Positions 23,724-32,987 are shown, counted from the stretch's first letter. The stretch is 48,510 bases of DNA from CAYJDG01 sp964368875 (GCA_964368875.1 CAYJDG010000012.1:1-48510), one strand, 5' to 3'. Program-made: numbers and translations. The notes: generated by a model not told the origin, from the letters alone.

Positions 23724-25511
23724 ATGAAAATCCGTCATTTGCCAGACTATCTGGTTAACCAGATTGCCGCCGGGGAGGTCATTGAACGCCCGGCAGCCGC
23801 CCTTAAGGAGCTCGTAGAGAATGCTCTTGATGCAGGGTCAACCCGTATCGAGGTTGATCTGAATGAGGGCGGCAAGGCTTTAATCGCAGTCCGGGATAAT
23901 GGCAGCGGAATGGGCAGGGATGATTTAACCTCTGCCCTTGACCGTCATGCCACGTCCAAATTGCCGGATGATGATCTTCTTAATATTAATTTTCTCGGCT
24001 TCAGGGGCGAGGCCCTGCCTTCAATCGGCTCGGTTGCGCGCCTGCACATCGCCACGCGAGAACGTGGTGGTGAGGCGTGGGAGATTTCAGTTGAGGGTGG
24101 GACTAAATCAACTGCCCGTCCTGGAAACATCCCCGAGGGAACACGTGTTGAAGTGCGCGACCTTTTTTACGCGACCCCTGCCCGCCTTAAATTTCTGAAG
24201 ACCACGACTACGGAGTACAGTGTCGCCAAGGAGATGCTGCAGCGCCTCGCGCTCGCCAATCCCCATGTTGCATTCCGCCTGACCCATAACGGGACACAAA
24301 GTTTTAATTATGCCGTTCTCTCAAGTGTTCCTGAAGAACAGCGCCTTCAGCGTATCAAAGACATCATGGGCACTGAATTTGCAGCCAGCTCCCTGACGCT
24401 TGATATGGAGAGGAACGGAGCGAGACTGACGGGCTGGATCAGCTTGCCGACCTACAGCGCGGGCACCGCGCAAAATCAATATCTTTTCGTCAATGGCCGT
24501 GCTGTAAAAGACCGCCTTTTACTCGGAGCTGTACGAGGGGCTTACATGGATGTCATGTCCCGCGACCGCTATCCGGTTGTCGCCCTTTTTCTGACCTGCC
24601 CTGCCGAAGATGTAGATGTAAACGTTCATCCTGCAAAGGCTGAAGTGCGTTTCCGCGATAGCGCGTTTATACGCAATCTGATTGTCAGTGGCATTCATCA
24701 GGCATTGCGGACTCAAGGCATTACCCGTAACGGCGCACTCAATACCCAGACGATGGAGCGCTTCCAAACTCAGGCGTTCACACCTTATGCTGCCGGTAAC
24801 CGCAATCTGCCACCTCCTATGTATGGCAATTTGGCTGAGCAGGTTTATGAAGCCTACCAGCCAGCCATGTCTTTCCAGCCCTCAGCGCGCTTTGATACGC
24901 CCGATATACAAACTGAGACAGATATAAATTACCCTCTTGGCTCAGCACGCGCCCAGCTACACGAGAACTACATTATTACCCAGACAGATCAGGGCATGGT
25001 GATTGTGGATCAGCATGCGGCTCATGAGCGCCTTGTCTATGAACGCTTCAAGGCACAGCTCGCAGAAGGCGGGATTGAAAAACAAGGTCTTTTGACACCC
25101 GAGATCGTAACTTTGGACGATGTTGGCAGCGCCCGTTTACTGGAACAGGCCACGACCTTGGCCCAGCTCGGGCTTGAAATTGAAGGCTTCGGTGTCGGTG
25201 CTGTTGCTGTGCGGACCATTCCTGCGGTTCTGAGTGGTCGTATAGATGTTGCGCAACTTGTGAAAGATCTGGCTGCAGACGCGGCAGAAAAAGATCAACC
25301 AGACCGCCTTGAAGAAAAAATCAATGCCTTGTTATCGACGATGGCCTGTCATGGCTCGGTCCGCGCTGGGCGCAGGTTGAATGTCATCGAGATGAACGCC
25401 CTGCTGCGCCAGATGGAAGAAACTCCACTCTCCGGACAATGTAATCACGGTCGACCTACCTACATCTCTTTATCGTTAGCCGAGATTGAAAAACTTTTTG
25501 GTCGGCGATAG
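23724..25511 (+). CDS. mutL: DNA mismatch repair protein MutL (endonuclease type)
   Basis: MutL links MutS mismatch recognition to strand incision. The 595-residue protein has the GHKL ATPase domain: KELVENALDAG with E29 and N33, the DNGSGM loop, and GFRGEALPSI. The C-terminal dimerisation domain carries the nicking-endonuclease motif DQHAAHERLVYE from D429, plus ACHGSVRAG, CNHGRPT (Pro to Asn in the usual CPHGRP) and a terminal FGRR. The metal-binding residues are therefore present, consistent with bacteria that lack MutH. It follows the pentapeptide gene by 61 bases and may have its own promoter. Confidence 0.97.
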   Translation: MKIRHLPDYLVNQIAAGEVIERPAAALKELVENALDAGSTRIEVDLNEGGKALIAVRDNGSGMGRDDLTSALDRHATSKLPDDDLLNINFLGFRGEALPSIGSVARLHIATRERGGEAWEISVEGGTKSTARPGNIPEGTRVEVRDLFYATPARLKFLKTTTTEYSVAKEMLQRLALANPHVAFRLTHNGTQSFNYAVLSSVPEEQRLQRIKDIMGTEFAASSLTLDMERNGARLTGWISLPTYSAGTAQNQYLFVNGRAVKDRLLLGAVRGAYMDVMSRDRYPVVALFLTCPAEDVDVNVHPAKAEVRFRDSAFIRNLIVSGIHQALRTQGITRNGALNTQTMERFQTQAFTPYAAGNRNLPPPMYGNLAEQVYEAYQPAMSFQPSARFDTPDIQTETDINYPLGSARAQLHENYIITQTDQGMVIVDQHAAHERLVYERFKAQLAEGGIEKQGLLTPEIVTLDDVGSARLLEQATTLAQLGLEIEGFGVGAVAVRTIPAVLSGRIDVAQLVKDLAADAAEKDQPDRLEEKINALLSTMACHGSVRAGRRLNVIEMNALLRQMEETPLSGQCNHGRPTYISLSLAEIEKLFGRR

Positions 25512-25532
25512 GTTGGATTTACAGAGGCTTTC

Positions 25533-26036
25533 ATGGATAAGACCCGCATAAAAATTTTGAGTATCTACGCTCTGACTGGTGGTGCAGCTCTATGTGGTGG
25601 TATTCCAACCTATATGGCGCAAAATCTTTGCCTCTCCCTGATCTTAGTCACTCTCATTCTAACTTACATACTGCGCGGTATGTCTAAAGACGACAGCCTT
25701 GAACATCATCATTTCACTTTTATCATACGTAGCATCTGGATTTATTCTTTCTTTGCGTCAATCGGTATGATCGGCGCAAGTTGGATGGTTTACGATAAAG
25801 CCGACTCAAGCGCGATCGACACTCTGCTCGATCAGGTAAATTCTGGAGCGATTCCATCGATGGCCGATCTTGAAGCTGCTGAGCAGCGTTACTTAGACAC
25901 AAACATGCCGTTGATTCTTGAAAGCGTCATTCTGTGGATGTTTCCAGGGCTTCTCTATCTGCTATGGCGTGTTGCGCGCGGCAGCGTCAGGGCTTTCAAG
26001 AATTACCGTATCCTGAATATTTATTCTTGGCTGTAA
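25533..26036 (+). CDS. Small inner-membrane protein, DUF4870-like
   Basis: A 167-residue protein with hydrophobic segments at about 10-28, 30-46, 65-86 and 128-146. The short motif EHHHFTFIIRSIWIYSF, with His and Arg/Trp just before the third helix, resembles small DUF4870-type membrane proteins; that assignment is tentative and no function is known. AGAGG precedes ATG 25533. It starts 21 bases after mutL, and its 3' end overlaps the convergent ATP12 gene by 16 bases. Confidence 0.7.
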   Translation: MDKTRIKILSIYALTGGAALCGGIPTYMAQNLCLSLILVTLILTYILRGMSKDDSLEHHHFTFIIRSIWIYSFFASIGMIGASWMVYDKADSSAIDTLLDQVNSGAIPSMADLEAAEQRYLDTNMPLILESVILWMFPGLLYLLWRVARGSVRAFKNYRILNIYSWL

Positions 26037-26746
26037 CTGTCGCCAAACGTATCAAGAAATCTTCGCGCCGCCTGCAGGGTCAGTAAAAGATGAGCTTGTT
26101 TTTTCTCAATGTCCGGCGCTTTACCGTAGAATTCTTCGTTATAAATTTCGGACTTCAACAACTCTTCAGCCTGCGCCGCATTGAAGGTATCTTGAGGTGT
26201 GACGGCTTTTTCAAGAAAAGCTATGGCCAGAAGCAGCGATCCGGTTTCGGCTGTCACGATCTGCAAGATAGAGAAATATGCGTCGGAAAGATTGCGGACA
26301 TATGTCTCAACGCTCTGATGAACTTGAGGATCCTGACGTAACGCGGCAAGCTCAGTTGTAGTTTGAATCTTGACGCTGAAACTTTCCTGAAACCAAGACA
26401 AGACGGGATCCCATACCATTTCCTGACGTGCAGCGAACGCTGGCGGGTCACCCGCACGGTAACAGAGTAAATCTGTATCAAGAAAATTCATGACCTCAGG
26501 GTGCAGAATTTCACGCTGCCCCTGCACCTTATCAAGATATGTTGTCACCAGTTGTGTAATTGGCATCGTCTCAGGTTTGATGGTTTCAACTTGCGCAACC
26601 CATTCGCCCATTACGGCATTAGCCAAATCCTCGTTCGGGCACAACAGCAACTGACCTTGCGGCGTGCGGATTGGCTTGGCATCAAGCAAAACCGCATACC
26701 CTTCCGGATAATGATTTACCGCGACGAGATGATAGAATTTCTTCAT
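26021..26746 (-). CDS. ATP12-family F1-ATPase assembly chaperone
   Basis: ATP12 proteins help assemble the alpha subunit of F1-ATPase; they occur in mitochondria and Alphaproteobacteria. The 241 residues show the family features: YAVLLDAKPIRTP near the N-terminus, EWVAQVETIKPETMPITQLVTTYLD, the DTDLLCYRAGDPP block and the following WDPVLSWF. The start overlaps the stop of the upstream AsmA-like gene (ATGA), so it is the last gene of the degP-rarA-crcB-rluC operon. The link to the operon neighbours is positional only. Confidence 0.92.
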   Translation of the reverse strand: MKKFYHLVAVNHYPEGYAVLLDAKPIRTPQGQLLLCPNEDLANAVMGEWVAQVETIKPETMPITQLVTTYLDKVQGQREILHPEVMNFLDTDLLCYRAGDPPAFAARQEMVWDPVLSWFQESFSVKIQTTTELAALRQDPQVHQSVETYVRNLSDAYFSILQIVTAETGSLLLAIAFLEKAVTPQDTFNAAQAEELLKSEIYNEEFYGKAPDIEKKQAHLLLTLQAARRFLDTFGDSYSQE

Positions 26747-28134
26747 GGTGTAGCCGGGGTAGACGCCGGTTCTGATTTTACCGGCGCTTGAGCTGGAACT
26801 GGAGCAAAGCCAGGAATATCAGCGCAGACATTATTTTCTGCCAAGCCCAGCTCTTCGCGATACAGACTGTACGCTGAGAGGTCCTCACCAAACACAGAGA
26901 CACCTTTGGCTACTTGTTCAGTTTTGAACTTTACCGTACCGGCCTGCTCGTTAATTTCGAGCAGGGATTTTACGCTGAACGGCGGCAGGACCGTAATCAC
27001 GTAATCAGAAATCCAGGACTCACCCTTGGGAGCAAATCGTACCAAGGCGCATTCTACCGCACCACTCGCTGGGATCTTTTCATTTTTCGCATGTATGCCA
27101 TCCAAGTTACCACTCCACCAGCCAGTAATATGTTCATCACCATAAATAAATTCACCCTTGATCGTATTGCCGGCGAACGCGCCTTGCAGCTCATTGATTT
27201 TGAGAGAGACTTGGTCTTGGCCAGCTTTGTTACCAATTTTTGCTGAGTCAGAATTTGTAATAGCCCTGTGCCATGCTTGCATCAGTTTAAGCCAGAGAGG
27301 CTTATCTTTGGTAAAATCATCAAGATTGGCTTTATCAAAGGTCAATGTCTGGTGATGACCTGAAGGAACATAAACAAATAAGCCGGATGAACCCTCGAGT
27401 TTGAAGCTGATGTGAAGAGCAAATTTTCCATCGACTGGCTTCAGCAATATAGCTCCGCTCATAACCTCTTCATCGTTCAACTTAAGACTTACATCTTTGA
27501 TTTCCTGATAATCATCTTTATTGGCTCCAAGAACTCCGGTTAGTGAAAACTCACCGAGATTTAGCTTTACAGGAACTCCGGGTACGAAACGGTAGGCTGG
27601 GCGCATTCTTCCCGGAAGCTGATCCAGTCCCACTGATGCCGTCAGTGCCGTACCACCATATGTGCCCTTGATGTCAACAAAAGGTGATGCTCCAGAAATA
27701 GCCGGAACAATTTTTACTGATGTCAGTATTAGTTCTTTGGGACCAATCAAACCCGCTTCAAAATGAAGATCTTCAATCTGAAAATCTTCGATCAGGCCCT
27801 TTTTACGAAGAATATCTAAAAGCGAAAAAGCTACCGTGATGCGTTTGGCAAAAAACGCGCCTGTCCCAGTCGAGGAAATACCTTGAACATCTTGCACATC
27901 AACCAGAAACTGGGGAAATAAGTTGAAAGATTTCAGCTCAACGATACGGACATTGGTCCTGAAAATATTGGACATAGCCTGTTCCAGCCCATGACGGTGC
28001 GCATCGCTGGTTCCTGAAAGGATGCTCAATCCGAACAATCCCATGCCGATGAAGATACACAGGGTCAATAAAATGCGGAAAATCCACTTGGCCACTGGTG
28101 AAGGTTTTTTTTCTTCGGGGGGCAGAATGATCAT
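26743..28134 (-). CDS. Membrane-anchored protein of AsmA-like architecture, unknown
   Basis: A 463-residue protein. I chose ATG 28134 because GAGGAG lies 7 bases upstream, rather than ATG 28161. It has a Pro/Lys-rich cytoplasmic N-terminus, one transmembrane helix at about 18-41 and a long periplasmic part rich in beta strands. That architecture, with repeated short strands and phrases such as VRIVELKSFNLFPQFLVDVQDV, resembles AsmA/DUF748-type proteins of the envelope, but no firm family can be named. The C-terminus is a Pro/Ala-rich tail. It sits in the operon position where related genomes, as I recall, often carry a HAD hydrolase gene. Confidence 0.7.
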   Translation of the reverse strand: MIILPPEEKKPSPVAKWIFRILLTLCIFIGMGLFGLSILSGTSDAHRHGLEQAMSNIFRTNVRIVELKSFNLFPQFLVDVQDVQGISSTGTGAFFAKRITVAFSLLDILRKKGLIEDFQIEDLHFEAGLIGPKELILTSVKIVPAISGASPFVDIKGTYGGTALTASVGLDQLPGRMRPAYRFVPGVPVKLNLGEFSLTGVLGANKDDYQEIKDVSLKLNDEEVMSGAILLKPVDGKFALHISFKLEGSSGLFVYVPSGHHQTLTFDKANLDDFTKDKPLWLKLMQAWHRAITNSDSAKIGNKAGQDQVSLKINELQGAFAGNTIKGEFIYGDEHITGWWSGNLDGIHAKNEKIPASGAVECALVRFAPKGESWISDYVITVLPPFSVKSLLEINEQAGTVKFKTEQVAKGVSVFGEDLSAYSLYREELGLAENNVCADIPGFAPVPAQAPVKSEPASTPATP

Positions 28135-28169
28135 GAGCTTTCTCCTCAGCCATCCTTGCACCGAAGCCC

Positions 28170-29150
28170 TTAAAAGGCAATGTCCGCGAAGGGGTCCTGA
28201 TTGTAGCTTGGATCAAATCCGAAGGCTTTCCAGCTCTTTACAAGATCTGGCGGCAAAGGGGCCGCTATATCCATGAGCGTCTTTTTGGACGGATGCTCAA
28301 AAATAATGCGCGCAGCATGAAGGTGCAATCTACCTTCCAGACCCTTATCGTCAATCAAGGGAAGTAAACCGCCATATTTTTCATCCCCCAAAATAGGGCA
28401 ACCCAGTCCTTCGGAGGCATGAACGCGGATCTGATGCATCCGACCCGTGCGCGGCCAGAAGGCGACAAACCCCGCCTCTTTGCCAGCCCGCTCAATCACA
28501 TGGTACATGGTCTTGGACGCTTTCCCATTCACAGGATCGATAATCATAGCTTCCTTACGAGAACCCTCCCCTTTGATGAGCGCAGCATTGACCTCGCCTT
28601 TAACGCGGGCGGGTGATGGCGATGTGAGGGCCCAGTAGATTTTTCTGATCGAGTGACTTTGAAAAACGGTCGCGAGCATTTGCGTCATGCGTAAAGACCG
28701 TGCACAGATTAAAATACCCGAAGTATCGCGGTCGAGACGGTGAACCAGACGGGGGCGCACACCCTTGAGGTTACGCATCGTTTCCAGCATGCCATCGATA
28801 TGACGGCGGATATTCGGACCGCCCTGCACTGGCAGCCCGTAGGGTTTATTCAGGATCAGGATTTCACCATCATCATATAAGGTAATGGCTTCCAGATACT
28901 GCTTGTCGTTCGGCTTGGCATCGAATGTCAGTTTGGTGGTGTGTTCCTCGGCAGGCGGCAGGCGAATATCCTGACCTGCTTCCACTCGCGTATCCGTCTT
29001 GGCTCGCTTGCCATCGATACGAACTTGCCCGGTACGGACCATTTTCTGAAGCAGCGCATAAGGAGTACGCGGCAAATTCTGTTTAAGCCAGCGATCAAGC
29101 CGCTGGCCATCTTCATCTTCCTTGACGGTAAAGTGACGAACGTCATTCAT
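28170..29150 (-). CDS. RluC/RluD-family 23S rRNA pseudouridine synthase
   Basis: A pseudouridine synthase of 326 residues with an N-terminal S4 RNA-binding domain (about 16-70, QRLDRWLKQNLPRTPYALLQKMVRTGQVRI region) and the catalytic domain. The catalytic Asp is D140 in HRLDRDTSG. GRMHQIRVHA and LHLHAARI follow in the C-terminal half. Most likely an RluC-type enzyme modifying several 23S rRNA uridines; the exact site is not visible. Its start overlaps the crcB stop in an ATGA. Confidence 0.93.
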   Translation of the reverse strand: MNDVRHFTVKEDEDGQRLDRWLKQNLPRTPYALLQKMVRTGQVRIDGKRAKTDTRVEAGQDIRLPPAEEHTTKLTFDAKPNDKQYLEAITLYDDGEILILNKPYGLPVQGGPNIRRHIDGMLETMRNLKGVRPRLVHRLDRDTSGILICARSLRMTQMLATVFQSHSIRKIYWALTSPSPARVKGEVNAALIKGEGSRKEAMIIDPVNGKASKTMYHVIERAGKEAGFVAFWPRTGRMHQIRVHASEGLGCPILGDEKYGGLLPLIDDKGLEGRLHLHAARIIFEHPSKKTLMDIAAPLPPDLVKSWKAFGFDPSYNQDPFADIAF

Positions 29151-29530
29151 GCTGTTAACGCCCTAACCAAAAATAGGCCACCGAACGTTGCAGCAAGCGA
29201 TAAAACAACTGAAGCGGTTACATATAAAAACATTGCGCCAATCGCACCGCGCTCCCACAGCAGGACTGCATCGAGTGAAAAAGCGGAGAATGTCGTAAAT
29301 CCACCCAGCACCCCAACAACTGCGAAGGCACGAATATCCTGCGACCATTCCGTTGAAAAGGCGAGCAGACCTGCGATGACACCAATCAGCAAAGACCCTA
29401 AAATATTTATTCCCATGATCCCCCATGGAAAATCGTTACCAAAATACTTTATCACCAGTTGGTTAGAGCCGTGCCTGGCTAGAGAGCCAAGCGCACCACC
29501 TGCTGCAATTAACAAGATTGTTTTAATCAT
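29147..29530 (-). CDS. crcB: Fluoride exporter CrcB (Fluc)
   Basis: CrcB is a small dual-topology membrane channel that exports fluoride. The correct start is ATG 29530 (127 aa); the open frame extends much further upstream only as overlap with rarA. The features are GGALGSLARH in helix 1, NILGSLLIGVIAG in helix 2, GGFTTFSAFSLD in helix 3 (the fluoride-coordinating GxTTFS region) and a final helix. The first 8 bases overlap the rarA end and the last bases overlap the pseudouridine synthase start. I saw no fluoride riboswitch; it depends on the upstream operon promoter. Confidence 0.94.
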   Translation of the reverse strand: MIKTILLIAAGGALGSLARHGSNQLVIKYFGNDFPWGIMGINILGSLLIGVIAGLLAFSTEWSQDIRAFAVVGVLGGFTTFSAFSLDAVLLWERGAIGAMFLYVTASVVLSLAATFGGLFLVRALTA

Positions 29531-30836
29531 CGGCTTTCTCTTTACGCAGCTTGGCCCAGTAATCAAGACGCTTGCGAATCTCGCGCTCAAATCCCCGCTC
29601 TGGGGGATCGTAGAATACTTCCCGCGGCATGTCGTCGGGGAAATAATTCTGGCCTGAGAAGGCCTCTTCAGTATCATGGTCATACGCGTATCCCGCGCCA
29701 TAACCTTCGTTCTTCATAAGCTTGGTCGGCGCGTTGAGGATATGTTTGGGCGGCATGAGTGAGCCAGTTTCCTTGGCTGCACGCTTGGCAGCTCCAAAAG
29801 CCTTATAAACCGCATTCGATTTTGGCGCAGTCGCCAGATAAGCGAGAGCTTCGGCAAGGGCCAGCTCACCTTCCGGGCTACCAAGACGCTCGTAGGTTTC
29901 CCATGCTGCCAATGTAATCGGCAAGGCTTGTGGATCAGCGAGTCCGACGTCTTCAGTGGCCATACGCACCATGCGCCGGGCGAGATAGCGAGGATCTTCA
30001 CCGCCGTCGAGCATCCGTGCAAACCAATAGAGAGTTGCATCAACATCAGACCCCCGCATCGATTTGTGCAGGGCGCTGATCAAATTATAATGACTGTCAT
30101 CTTTCTTGTCGTAAAGCGGCGCACGCTTTTGCACCATGGCGAAAAGCGCTGTCTGATCGAGCGTTTCGTTAGCTCTGGCCTGTGTAAAAACCTGCTCTGC
30201 AAGTGTCAAAAGATACCGGCCGTCGCCATCGGCCAACGCTTTAAGAGAGTCGCGGGCCTGCGCATCGAGCGGCAAAGATTTGGCGTAATGTTCTTCTGCA
30301 CGCACGAGCAGTTTTTCCAGCGCTGCATCATCAAGACGCTTGAGAACCATAACTTGCGAACGCGATAGAAGCGCACCGTTCAATTCGAACGAAGGATTTT
30401 CAGTTGTTGCACCAATCAGGACAATCGTTCCGTCCTCAACCACTGGTAAAAAAGCATCCTGCTGTGATTTATTAAAGCGGTGGATCTCATCTACAAACAG
30501 CAGCGTCCCCTGCCCGTTGCGGCGGCGAACTTTAGCGCTTTCAAAAACTTTTTTGAGGTCGGCTACGCCTGAGAATATTGCCGAAATCTGTTCGAAATGA
30601 AGGTCGGTGTGCTGTGCCAAAATGCGCGCCAGAGTGGTCTTTCCACACCCGGGCGGGCCCCAGAAAATCAAAGACGCCAGTTTGCCACTGGCAATCATGC
30701 GATGCAGGGTTCCATCAGGCCCGACGAGATGGTCCTGGCCAACGACTTCATGCAAAGTCTTCGGGCGCAGAATATCGGCCAGAGGCCGAAGGCCTTCTGG
30801 TTCAGCAGTCTCATCGATCGCGAAAAGATCGGCCAT
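29523..30836 (-). CDS. rarA: Replication-associated recombination protein A (RarA/MgsA), AAA+ ATPase
   Basis: RarA is a clamp-loader-like AAA+ ATPase acting at stalled replication forks. The 437 residues include Walker A GPPGCGKTTLA (about 60-70), Walker B LLFVDEIHRFNKSQQD, sensor 1 IGATTENPSFELN with ALLSRSQV, and the C-terminal tetramerisation domain (LHKSMRGSDVDA ... ARRMVRMATEDVGLADP). It begins 2 bases after the DegP-like gene and overlaps crcB by 8 bases. Confidence 0.96.
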   Translation of the reverse strand: MADLFAIDETAEPEGLRPLADILRPKTLHEVVGQDHLVGPDGTLHRMIASGKLASLIFWGPPGCGKTTLARILAQHTDLHFEQISAIFSGVADLKKVFESAKVRRRNGQGTLLFVDEIHRFNKSQQDAFLPVVEDGTIVLIGATTENPSFELNGALLSRSQVMVLKRLDDAALEKLLVRAEEHYAKSLPLDAQARDSLKALADGDGRYLLTLAEQVFTQARANETLDQTALFAMVQKRAPLYDKKDDSHYNLISALHKSMRGSDVDATLYWFARMLDGGEDPRYLARRMVRMATEDVGLADPQALPITLAAWETYERLGSPEGELALAEALAYLATAPKSNAVYKAFGAAKRAAKETGSLMPPKHILNAPTKLMKNEGYGAGYAYDHDTEEAFSGQNYFPDDMPREVFYDPPERGFEREIRKRLDYWAKLRKEKADD

Positions 30837-30838
30837 GG

Positions 30839-32242
30839 TTACCTGATAACCAGTTGGCGCGTTTGTCCATCATGACCAAGAACGATCTGCCACGTGCGTG
30901 ACTTCGTATCAAGGATTTCAACAAGCTCTTTGACCGTGGCAATCTTCTTACCATTCACGGCGACAATAATATCGCCCCGGCGCAGCACATTGCTGATCTG
31001 GCGATCTGGCGCAAGCTCACTGATAATGACACCAGAGTCTTCACGCAAGCCTTGCTCAACTGCAACGGCAGGATTCAAATTCTCGACTGTCTGCCCGCTC
31101 AACGGATTATTGCCTTTTAAAATCGTCGTCTCACGCGCAGGGCTGTCAGGTGCCGCAATTGATTTCATTTCAGCTGTTCCGGATTTGCCTTTGCGTAAGT
31201 AATCCAGCTTCGCGGATTGTCCCAACGAGACCATCGCAAGGCGGAAGCGGAGTTCTGCACCATCGCGCACGGTCTTACCGTTAACCGCCGTAATCACATC
31301 TCCTTGCTCAAGCCCAGCTTCGCGCGCTGGGCTAAGGGGATGCAAAGCTGCAATCAAGGCGCCGGTTGGCAGGAGCATACCTAGAGAACCTGCGATATCT
31401 GAGGTCACATCCTGAACGGTCATACCGACCCAGGCACGCTTCACTCCGTGCGTGCCATCGACCTGACCTGAGGCTTCTGCGGCGATAATCGTTGCGACCA
31501 TTTCAGAAGGAACAGCAAAGCCGATTCCGAGCGATCCGCCATCCTTGGAATAAATCGCCGAGTTGATACCGACAACCCCGCCATTCATCGACACCAGCGG
31601 ACCGCCAGAATTTCCGGGGTTGATGGCGGCATCAGTCTGGATAAAGAAATTAAAATCGCTGATATTGAGGGATGAGCGGGCAAGCGCCGACACAATGCCA
31701 CTTGTGACCGTCTGGCCCACACCAAAAGGGTTACCGATCGCAATCACAAGATCGCCAACTTCCATGGTTTCGCTTGGCTGTAGCGGCGCGGTCGGAAGTT
31801 TCTCGCCTTTGGTATCAATGCGCAGCAGGGCAATATCTGACGCCTCATCGATCAACGCCAGTTTGGCATCAAATTCGCGGCCATCCGACAGCATCACTTT
31901 CGTTTCTTCAGAGTTTTTGACAACATGGGCATTCGTAACAACCAGTCCACCCGCATCAACAATCACGCCTGAACCCAGAGAGTTTTCCATCTGCTGGCGT
32001 GGCATGCCCATGCCGCCGCGTCCGAAGAACGGTGCGAAGAACGGATCATTCATCAGCGGATTGCGCTGCATCTGGGTAACGGTTCGCTTGGTGTAGATAT
32101 TGACTACAGCCGGCGAGATTTTTTTGACGATCGGCGCGTAGGAGAACTGGATCTGGCTCTCACTCTGCGGCACAACATCTGTTGCGAAGGCAGGAGACAC
32201 AGACCAAATGCTTAAAAGGGTCAGGAGCAGGATTTTTCTCAT
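30839..32242 (-). CDS. Periplasmic serine endoprotease, DegP/DegQ (Do) family
   Basis: A periplasmic trypsin-like protease and chaperone. I use ATG 32242, which starts directly with a signal peptide (1-20, ending AFA); an in-frame ATG at 32293 lies next to the rplQ terminator and has no binding site. From 32242 the protein has 467 residues. The catalytic triad is H106 (TNAHVV), D137 (SDIALLRI) and S212 (GNSGGPL). Two PDZ domains follow (about 262-350 and 385-467). A Phe/Met/Gly-rich loop at 64-86 precedes the protease core. It is the first gene of the minus-strand operon with rarA, crcB, the pseudouridine synthase, the AsmA-like gene and ATP12. Confidence 0.94.
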   Translation of the reverse strand: MRKILLLTLLSIWSVSPAFATDVVPQSESQIQFSYAPIVKKISPAVVNIYTKRTVTQMQRNPLMNDPFFAPFFGRGGMGMPRQQMENSLGSGVIVDAGGLVVTNAHVVKNSEETKVMLSDGREFDAKLALIDEASDIALLRIDTKGEKLPTAPLQPSETMEVGDLVIAIGNPFGVGQTVTSGIVSALARSSLNISDFNFFIQTDAAINPGNSGGPLVSMNGGVVGINSAIYSKDGGSLGIGFAVPSEMVATIIAAEASGQVDGTHGVKRAWVGMTVQDVTSDIAGSLGMLLPTGALIAALHPLSPAREAGLEQGDVITAVNGKTVRDGAELRFRLAMVSLGQSAKLDYLRKGKSGTAEMKSIAAPDSPARETTILKGNNPLSGQTVENLNPAVAVEQGLREDSGVIISELAPDRQISNVLRRGDIIVAVNGKKIATVKELVEILDTKSRTWQIVLGHDGQTRQLVIR

Positions 32243-32295
32243 CCCTTTTAAATAGACCCCTCTGATCCCGGAAACAAGATAGACGATAGACATGA

Positions 32296-32316
32296 AAAAG
32301 GCGGCTTGCGCCGCCT
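32296..32316 (-). terminator. Intrinsic terminator after rplQ
   Basis: Read on the minus strand, a GC-only stem GGCGGC/GCCGCC (plus-strand 32301-32306 and 32311-32316) with a 4-base loop is followed by five T (32300-32296). It lies a few bases after the rplQ stop and ends the rpsM-rpsK-rpoA-rplQ unit before the degP operon. Confidence 0.85.
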
Positions 32317-32321
32317 GATTC

Positions 32322-32873
32322 TTATTCTTCTTTTTTAGCCTTTTTGGCTGGCTTCTTGGCTTTTTCTTCGCCTTCAGCCTTTTCTTCTTTTGGCTTGGCT
32401 TCTTTTTTAGGAGCGTTGGCCTTTTTGACTTTTTCCTTCGAAACGGTCAGCTCATCAGCTGGACCTGCTTCATACTGGGACGGGATTGTGCCTGAATCCT
32501 GGCCTTTAGCGGCTGGATCACGGTCAACCAGTTCAATCACAGCCATCGGAGCGGCATCACCATAGCGGAAGCCCGCTTTCATGACGCGTGCATAGCCACC
32601 ATTCCGGTTGCCGTAGCGTTTAGCCAAAGCGTCAAACAGTTTACGGACGCTTGATTCATCCCGCAGAATGGCAAAGGCGCGCTGTTGGTTGGCATAGCCA
32701 CCTTTTTTACCAAGGGTGATCAGTTTTTCAACGATCGGGCGGAGGTCTTTTGCCTTCGGCAGAGTTGTAACGATCTGTTCGTGCTTGATCAGCGAATTGC
32801 ACATGTTCGAGAACATGGCTTTACGGTGAGAAGACGTACGGTTCAGTTTACGTTGTTTAATACCGTGGTTCAT
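32322..32873 (-). CDS. rplQ: 50S ribosomal protein L17 with Lys/Glu-rich C-terminal extension
   Basis: L17 (bL17) is a large-subunit protein near the exit tunnel. The conserved domain (1-117) begins MNHGIKQRKLNRTSSHRKAMF and has the expected RNA-binding basic N-terminus. Residues about 140-183 form a tail of Lys, Glu, Ala and Pro that most bacterial L17 proteins (about 120-140 aa) lack. It is the last gene of its operon and is followed by a strong terminator. A 114-base spacer with a nested hairpin separates it from rpoA. Confidence 0.97.
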   Translation of the reverse strand: MNHGIKQRKLNRTSSHRKAMFSNMCNSLIKHEQIVTTLPKAKDLRPIVEKLITLGKKGGYANQQRAFAILRDESSVRKLFDALAKRYGNRNGGYARVMKAGFRYGDAAPMAVIELVDRDPAAKGQDSGTIPSQYEAGPADELTVSKEKVKKANAPKKEAKPKEEKAEGEEKAKKPAKKAKKEE

Positions 32874-32926
32874 TTGTCAGGGTCCTTTTCCTGTCTGCGG
32901 CCTTAACGGGTAAAGCCATTAAAGTA

Positions 32927-32956
32927 CCGTCGGCCACCGCAGTGGTAAGTCGACGG
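32927..32956 (-). promoter_or_regulatory. Nested hairpin between rpoA and rplQ
   Basis: CCGTCG (32927-32932) pairs with CGACGG (32951-32956) around an inner stem CCAC/GTGG (32934-32937 and 32942-32945). No T-run follows, so it is more likely an RNA stability or processing element than a terminator. It occupies most of an unusually long (114-base) gap within the operon. Confidence 0.3.
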
Positions 32957-32987
32957 GCCGGGCACAACGCCCTAATAGTTTAAAAAT

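Noticed and set aside
29531..29701. Upstream extension of the crcB frame
   Set aside because: It lies inside rarA and its translation is not membrane-like; CrcB starts at ATG 29530 with helix 1.
32243..32320. Fluoride riboswitch or special leader for the degP-rarA-crcB operon
   Set aside because: Only the rplQ terminator and a short spacer are present, with no conserved fluoride-riboswitch sequence.
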